From contig CP136064.1 in the NCBI GenBank assembly GCA_032622095.1, positions 131,511,129-131,575,128 of the forward strand: DNA of 64,000 nucleotides. Reading direction: 5' to 3'. A model generated the notes under the pieces. It worked only from the letters and a program-made list of their open reading frames with translations, made no database searches and had not been told where the DNA came from. A program made the position numbers and the translations under genes. This stretch comes from Siphonodentalium dalli (Eukaryota; Mollusca; Scaphopoda; Gadilida; Siphonodentaliidae). Below are positions 57,668 through 64,000 of this stretch, in pieces. How positions within the stretch are numbered: position 1 is the stretch's first letter; every line of letters starts with the position of its first letter.

Positions 57668-60465
57668 AAGCATGTGGTAATAGTTCCGAGTTACTATTGA
57701 ACAGACACCCGTCCTACTCCTTACGAAACAGGAAAGTGTAAACGGTACGGATTACCAATTCACCATTGACCAGGGATATATTCCCTTGAGTCAGCGGTGT
57801 ACAAAACGATCACAGGAAGGAACATTTTGTTGAAGTAAACCAACAATGAACATTTTGTTTGAAGATTTATTTTATTAAAATCGCACAAAGCAATGTTATT
57901 TGAGTCTATTAAACTATTATATACATGCACATGCATCGGTTATAACTTATATTTCGGTTATAACTTATATTTCCCGTTAGGTACACCAAAGCAAAATTGT
58001 GTGCCTGGATCCAAAATCAGCGTTTTTCAAAATCGAAGGACTGATGTTTGATTTCTTGAACAATGTGAATGATATTTTCTTACCTGGATTTAACTGGCGG
58101 TCATTGGACATTGTCCCAATTGACCCAATGTCCGTTTGTATTTGAATCTGATGTTATGTCCGACAGTATTTTGTGAGCTTAACCACAAACAAATCAGATA
58201 TTTGTCCAGAATATAGACATAGTGTCACCTTGGAATTTCCAACCAACTCCCTTGAACCTGAGAGCAGAATGAGGTATGTTCAATTGTCACACAAAGTCAG
58301 CCCAATGCTTGACAAGTGCAGTTGAAAGCTATGGCCTGGGCTACGGAAGAATCCACCAATCGTGCAACAGCGATTGCCAACATGAAAACTAGTTAGTTAA
58401 ATGAAATGAATTATTTTTGCATAGCACGAATAGATTGTGAAATAATACGAACATAGAAGTAACTTAATTTATACTTTGTATCCTTTGACGCGATAGAAAT
58501 TGGCGAACTTTCCGATTGTATGGAAAGCCATGAATGTAATATTATGAGTACCAACTTGATTTTAAAATTACACATATTCTCAAAATAAGTGTCCCTTTTA
58601 ACTCAGTCCTCAGCCGTTTACATCGCGGTCGGAATGTCACCGCAACGCAATTGATGTGTTCTTAAATCATTGAAGGTACGTTATTGAAGTTTAATGCGTT
58701 ACCTTAGGAGTCAACACGGTCATGTAATGTCCACAAAATACTAGCATCACCGCCCGGATGCCTGACACACTATCAAAGGAAGACACACCTGTGCATTGTT
58801 AGGAAGAAATTTGGAATGTCAATCTATACAAAATTGCTACATTGTAATATAATATATTGCCCCAGAAAGCTACTGATGCAGAATGGCCTTTGACCTAAAT
58901 TAGTATTAACTTCAAAAGATGAGACAATGTAGCAACACAAGTCAGTGCTCAATTAGAATAATATTTTTATGAACTTTATGCATGTATATAATTATGCGGA
59001 TGAAAGACTAATTAAAGTCAGAAGAATCAAGTCCTGATATTCTTCAGCATGAAAAAAAAATAGTGTTTATTTAATATATTGTATGAAAAACGAGTGTGTG
59101 TGCGAAAACTTTAAAATATCTGGAAAATTTCTGTTTTTTTATGACGTTTGTTCATTAAAGTATATGAACTCTCTTTGTTGTAACATCATGCTACAGAATT
59201 TTTTTTTGGGCAAAACCAGAACCTGGTAAAAGGAAACAATTACTCAATGTGTACTTCCATGACCGATCGGGCAAAACTGACAAAGATGTATGCATTTTCG
59301 GTTTCATACATGTTCAATTTCAAATCGCGAAAACACTGTAATCTGAGACTCAGCTCTGTTCATCAGTTTGCGTATTCTACACCCCCCATAATGTTAGTTA
59401 ATATATATACATGAACAAGAAAGTATCCTAAATGTGTACTATTTTAATTGATGTGTATTTTTGCATTGGTGATAATTATTGACAATTATTGGTTGCTACA
59501 TTGTATGTAATCTTCCTTTCCACCTATTTCACAGCCTTTGACTCCGTGGCAATGAACACGTGCTTGTCGCTTGATCATATAAAAGGGCCGGGGCTCTCGA
59601 TGGGATATTTTGTGTAAAGCTTACAATACAAAATAACGATGTCAGGATAGGAGTTAGAAACATGTTATATGTTGCATATAAATGCACTAGTTTAATAATA
59701 GATAATACAAAATGTTTGACAAGATTAGGCAAACAAAATAACGTGAGTTTCCGATTTGTTGACCTAAAAACTCCAGGTAGCTAGGTGCATATATGTCCGC
59801 ATTTTCATAGATTGACTGCTAGTATAAAATGTGTTGATTTTTTAACATAACTACTGGTACCTGAGCAATGTTCTTGCAATGGAAATGTTATTTGTTATCA
59901 TATTCAGCAGAAATACAATTTGTTCACAAAACGTGAACTCAGCAAATTTACATTGGAACTGAAAGTTAAAAGATTCTAGGAGCATATGAGGTAGCTCTGC
60001 GTGATTGCACAATGTTACAGAAAATAGGTCCTGAATAAATCACTGTTTAATTGTTTTATAATCACAATGACATTTGAAAAATTGTTTGTGAATAAAACTA
60101 TGCAAATCATCCCAAATTTGTTAAATATTGATGTATATTTACGAACGCGTACATGTATAACTCCAAAATCGCCAAGTATAATATAGAGCATGTGGTTGCC
60201 TTTTCTAGGTATTTTTAGCACGCTGTACGTATTAAGCTACTTGAGCGACTTGAAATTAGATGAGGACCTCAACCAAATGAGGAAGATCTTACTCAAAAAT
60301 AAAACGAAACTATGGCCAGTTTCTTAATAAACTAATGCATTTTATAAGCCAACAAGACAGATAAAAAAAATTGAATGACAATGTATCTGGCCGTCATATC
60401 GCTCGACGGATAAACGTGCCTCATAAAGATGTCCCCGCTGGTGGAATCCAAGGCATTTTGTTTAC
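57668..60465. other. No recognised gene
   Basis: Largest unassigned stretch. Short frames only (for example 59529-59732 minus, hydrophobic, no match). 59690-59800 is a dispersed repeat shared with 16436-16550. Confidence 0.4.
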
Positions 60466-61440
60466 GACCACCTACACCGTGTTATGTTGTGTTGGTGGTT
60501 ATCTCAACCACATTTTGTTTCGCGTTGATGGTTACACCGACTGCGTTATATTGCATTGACGGCTAAAGCTGCTTTCACATACATGTGTCTTCCGGATGCT
60601 TTCGGCAGACGTAAAATGCATTGTTTCAAACAGCAGAGTCAGCACTGGATCATTCACATAACTTCGTAAAAAGATATCTGCTTATTTTTAAAAATCAGTA
60701 AATCATGCGTAACTTGATGGGGGAATTCCGAGTGATGTCATTTAAATATCAGTTTATTTGCTATTCTCCGAAAGTTGGCATTGCAGTAGATTTGTATTTG
60801 CTCATCAGTTGAAGATGCCGAAGTAATTTATGGTACCATGAAACTCGACTACGGTACTGTACCACGGTACTACTATGATAGTATGGGACTACTGACTACT
60901 ACGGTAATACCACATTAAATTGATATCCACTATGATACTATTCTATGTTACAGTTGTTACTACCATGGTAAAGTGATATTTACCATGGTACAATGGAACT
61001 GTAGTTGGCTTCTCTACCATAATAATAAAAGTGTCTTTTGTCATATTAGACTTGATTATTCTACATGACCAATTCTTCTTGACCCACAACAGCTTGGGAT
61101 ATTGACTCTACAAACAAGGTTTTTTTTTCTTTCGATGAAACCATTTTGAACAAGCAAATGAAGCTAAATTTATTGCATGAGTGTCAAATGGTTGTGTTAA
61201 ACGGACAGTTAACAGATAGTTCAACACACTTATGACGTGAAAGGTTTGCGTGCCATGCATAACCTAAACACACGCGTTAAACGCATGTATGTGAAAGCAG
61301 CTTTACTTGACCGCATTGAAATTACAACTGCGTTGGACATTACTACTGTGTTGCGTTAACACTAGAACCGCATTGATGATCATTTTTCAATGCGGCCTCA
61401 CGGCACTTCTAACGCGGTCAAGAGGGACACTTATTTTGAG
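60466..61440. repeat. GTTGAC/ACCGCG-rich repeat, copy 2, split
   Basis: Diverged copy of 18245-18486, ending CGGTCAAGAGGGACACTTAT. Interrupted by the TA element 60566-61303; uninterrupted copy 1 shows the continuity across the site. Confidence 0.65.
60566..61303. mobile_element. 738-bp TA-flanked element
   Basis: AAGCTGCTTTCACATACATG and its inverted partner CATGTATGTGAAAGCAGCTT are flanked by TA (60564-60565 and 61304-61305). Removing it and one TA gives GACGGC-TA-CTTGACCGC, collinear with GACGGTTACCTCAACCGC in copy 1. Contains repeated TACCATGGTA and TACTACGGTA phrases. No coding sequence. Confidence 0.82.
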
Positions 61441-62875
61441 AATATGTGTATATTAGATAATGCAATGGAAAAACGTGAGAAATACAACATAATATAGTGA
61501 ATGAAGAGAGTATCTGTCTATGCTACGCTATAAACAGTTGAAGGTAAAACCATTGTATTACTGGCAGGATTACAAAGTATTTAACAAATTATTAGGCCCA
61601 ACCAATTTCGACAATCTTTCATTTTCCATGGTCTTCGATTAATAATACAGAAATTGGGACAGGGTAATATCGGGTAAGTAATCTCCTTACCAGTAATATC
61701 TACTGAATTCACTGGTAATATCGACCGAATTCATCAAAATGTCTACTGATTTCTCTGGCAATAATTACAGAAAAACAAACTCCACATTACTGGAAGGTAA
61801 TTGACATTTTCACTTTCTATAAGATTACGGAATACCTGAAAAATCCGGAAAACTACCGAATTAATTATGTCGCCCCATAACATGTAATGGCTAGTTTACC
61901 CCATTTTATCATTCAATTGAACATTCCACTCTGTTGAATGACATAGTAGTGAACATCCATTCCAAAATTCATTCATATCCGACAACCAGTTGTGAGATAT
62001 CTGCCCGTATGGATGTAAAAACCGACGGATAAATGTCCGGACGGACGAGGTCAATCCAGTATACCCATTGGTTGACGAATATCAGTGAAATTTGGTATGG
62101 ATGTTCACAACTATGAGGGTAATCAATTGAGTGTTCAATTGGTATTTTTTTGGGGGGTTTTCCCTTCTAGAATTATTCATCTTTGTTTATTTGGAAGTGT
62201 TGGTTTTTGTCCATATCTCCACCACCGGTAAACGGATGGATGTCAATGAAATTTGGTATGGATGTTCACTAGTATGATGGCAATCAATTGAGTGCTCAAT
62301 CTTTATTTCATGTTTCCCGTTCTAGAGTTATATAGCTTTGGTTATATGAAATTGTTGGGTTTTTTTTTCATCGAGCAGATATCTCAACCATACTTTGTTA
62401 GTTTGAATTTGCCACCGTGGGGTATGCCATCACTGCCAAAGGCCAATGGCTCAGCACATGACATCATTCAGCGGTGAAGAGGTTATTAAAGTGAACTGCT
62501 TAAATTACTTTTAGATGTGATCTCTTTTAAATCATATTTTCCATTTCAGTGACGTTTGTGACTTCAATAGAATTAAAAAATTATCCATCAACACCACACA
62601 GCAAGAATGCCAAAACCAACAGCAACTCTTGATTGGAAGTGCATAGTGTGTCATCCTGTTTGATCTCGCGTTTTCACATGGAGAGTGATCGCCTGAAAGT
62701 GAAGCAGAAATTATGTGCATTTTTACCCAACTATTTTATTTCATCACAAATCCCATCTGATGTGAAGAGACAAAATAAAAATAAAATCACTACCCTTGTT
62801 TTAATAAATTATTAAGACACCACTGTTCACTATGATATTTTATCCATCAATTCATTTGCATATTATTATTGTAAA
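61441..62875. repeat. Degenerate internal repeats; no gene
   Basis: GAAATTTGGTATGGATGTTC occurs at about 62087 and 62248, each followed by AATCAATTGAGTG, giving two roughly 160-bp units. GTTTGAATTTGCCACCGTGG at 62402 matches the 3' part of the Helentron-like element at 36115, so this is probably a fragment of that family. Confidence 0.5.
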
Positions 62876-63470
62876 TTGGGTTTTGTATCGGGGAGCACAT
62901 TTTTTACAACCTCATGCACATTTTTTACAAAAGTAGAGGCTATAAGGTCCCAAAAATGGCCAAAGTGTGCAAAATTGGATAAAAGCATGAAACTTGGTAT
63001 ACACATAGTTCATGATATGGGGGTCAATATAAGAGCGAGACCCAAGCGTGAAAGTGACCTTGAGGTCAAGGTCAAAATTTCAATTTTTAACTGGCGGTAT
63101 GAGATACAACATTTTTAAGACAACAAATTACTTATACATATCAAAATTACATAAATATGACTTCAAATAGGCCATATTAGTCACCTTTATAACAAAATCT
63201 ACAAAGATCTTGAGAACTTTTCATATTGAAGCTCAAAAAGTCAGTTGTTCATCTGAATAATTGCAAAAATTCCGTGAACAAATGAATATAAAGTCTCAAC
63301 TATTTAACATGCTCACTAAATGCCACCACATTCCACATCATTGTATTGCATATATATCAGCGTACATTACAAGAGTGAGACCCAAGCATTAAATTCACCC
63401 AGATGACCTTGATGTCAAGGTCAAAGGTCAAAACTCATTTTTATAAAATTGTTAATGGTGTGAGCTGAGC
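62876..63470 (+). repeat. GAGACCCAAGC/GACCTTGA repeat, two units
   Basis: GCGAGACCCAAGCGTGAAAG then GACCTTGAGGTCAAGGTCAA at 63027-63075, and AGTGAGACCCAAGCATTAAA then GACCTTGATGTCAAGGTCAA at 63375-63425. The 80-aa frame 62876-63118 lies in the repeat and is not supported as a gene. Confidence 0.65.
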
Positions 63471-63584
63471 CTGAATTATTCCTCAATATTGGTCCGAAAT
63501 TACATAAATATATTATAATACGGAAATCTCAGGAATTCTATCAATTTATGAACATATATAATCAGTAAATGTTGGTAAGAAGAT

Positions 63585-64000
63585 TAGTGATGAGCCGATT
63601 GTCAAATAGAGCTGTGCGCCGATTGCCGATTATTTGAGATCACAATCGGCCGATTCAGGTGCAGATTCCGATTATTTCAATAATGTATAGCAGAATATGT
63701 TATATGTGTTATATAATACTTAGAATTTGAAGCTATCAACAAACGTAGTAATATGCCAGTACACTGTATACATAAGTATATGTTTGGGTAAGTAGATAGG
63801 TGGGTATGGGCAGACTAGTGATCGAATACAGGCAACATACCCATGTATTCTAGGCTATTCCACAACAAATTTTTTGAAAGTTTGATGTAGCCACGTGCAT
63901 GACGACATGTCCATGGTCCGTTTTTGATAACAATTCATCAAACGGCATTTTTCTTTGATCCCAATTCAAAGACATCACGTCAAAGGAAATGAGCCGACTT
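63585..64000. mobile_element. Second copy of the 16786 hAT element, inverted, cut by the window edge
   Basis: TAGTGATGAGCCGATTGTCA onwards is the near-identical reverse complement of the right-hand part of 16786-17923 (about 17508-17923). The far end and target duplication lie beyond base 64000. Confidence 0.92.

Overview
This is eukaryotic, AT-rich, repeat-dense DNA. No operons, tRNAs or rRNAs are visible. The repeat families (TTTTT-AGCTCA hairpin elements with about 160-bp internal units, CCGT-rich AGCTCACCTGAGACGAAG elements, 'GACCTTGAGGTCAAGGTCAAA' tracts) and the diverged TCTP exons suggest a marine invertebrate, most likely a mollusc and perhaps a bivalve. I cannot name the species.

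One host gene runs almost the length of the window on the + strand: a TCTP (translationally controlled tumour protein, TPT1-like) gene. I find three exons (1309-1496, 19804-19910, 51350-51459/51471) with consensus splice sites and matching phases. Together they give about 135 codons, which is full-length TCTP minus the roughly 35 N-terminal residues; those should lie upstream of base 1. The two introns are about 18.3 and 31.4 kb and are largely made of mobile elements.

Intron A (1497-19803) holds, in order: an AGCTCACC-family repeat split by a 376-bp TTAA element (2003-2378); an 8.6-kb foldback element with 1.4-kb inverted arms and TTAA flanks (2843-11424), itself carrying a 971-bp TA element, a 913-bp hAT MITE and a 180-bp foldback; a 2.8-kb Helentron-like tandem array (13100-15859); a 1138-bp hAT element with a perfect 8-bp duplication (16786-17923); and a possible helicase fragment (19208-19420).

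Intron B (19911-51349) holds a multi-level nest. A Helentron-like repeat (22693-36165) is split by an apparent 12.8-kb transposon (23242-36050). That transposon carries a broken gene for an unusual integrase-like DDE protein. The gene is split at its catalytic region by a TA-flanked element (26060-32849), which is split by a hAT element (26194-30390), which is split by a TTAA element (27596-30322). Further on lie a second tandem array (38538-40962), a 2.6-kb AGCTCACC-family copy (41870-44490) and a decayed Helitron Rep gene (47091-49616).

Downstream of the TCTP exons are another AGCTCACC-family copy (51684-55020), a small unrecognised ORF (55268-55453), a 1.3-kb element with AGGCC ends, a TA element with GCTGCTTTCACATACATG ends, and at the right edge a second copy of the 16786 hAT element in inverse orientation. 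The most novel-looking item is the DDE protein transposon with its nested history. Next are the giant TCTP introns and an AATAAAGAGCG motif shared by the foldback arms and two unrelated elements.
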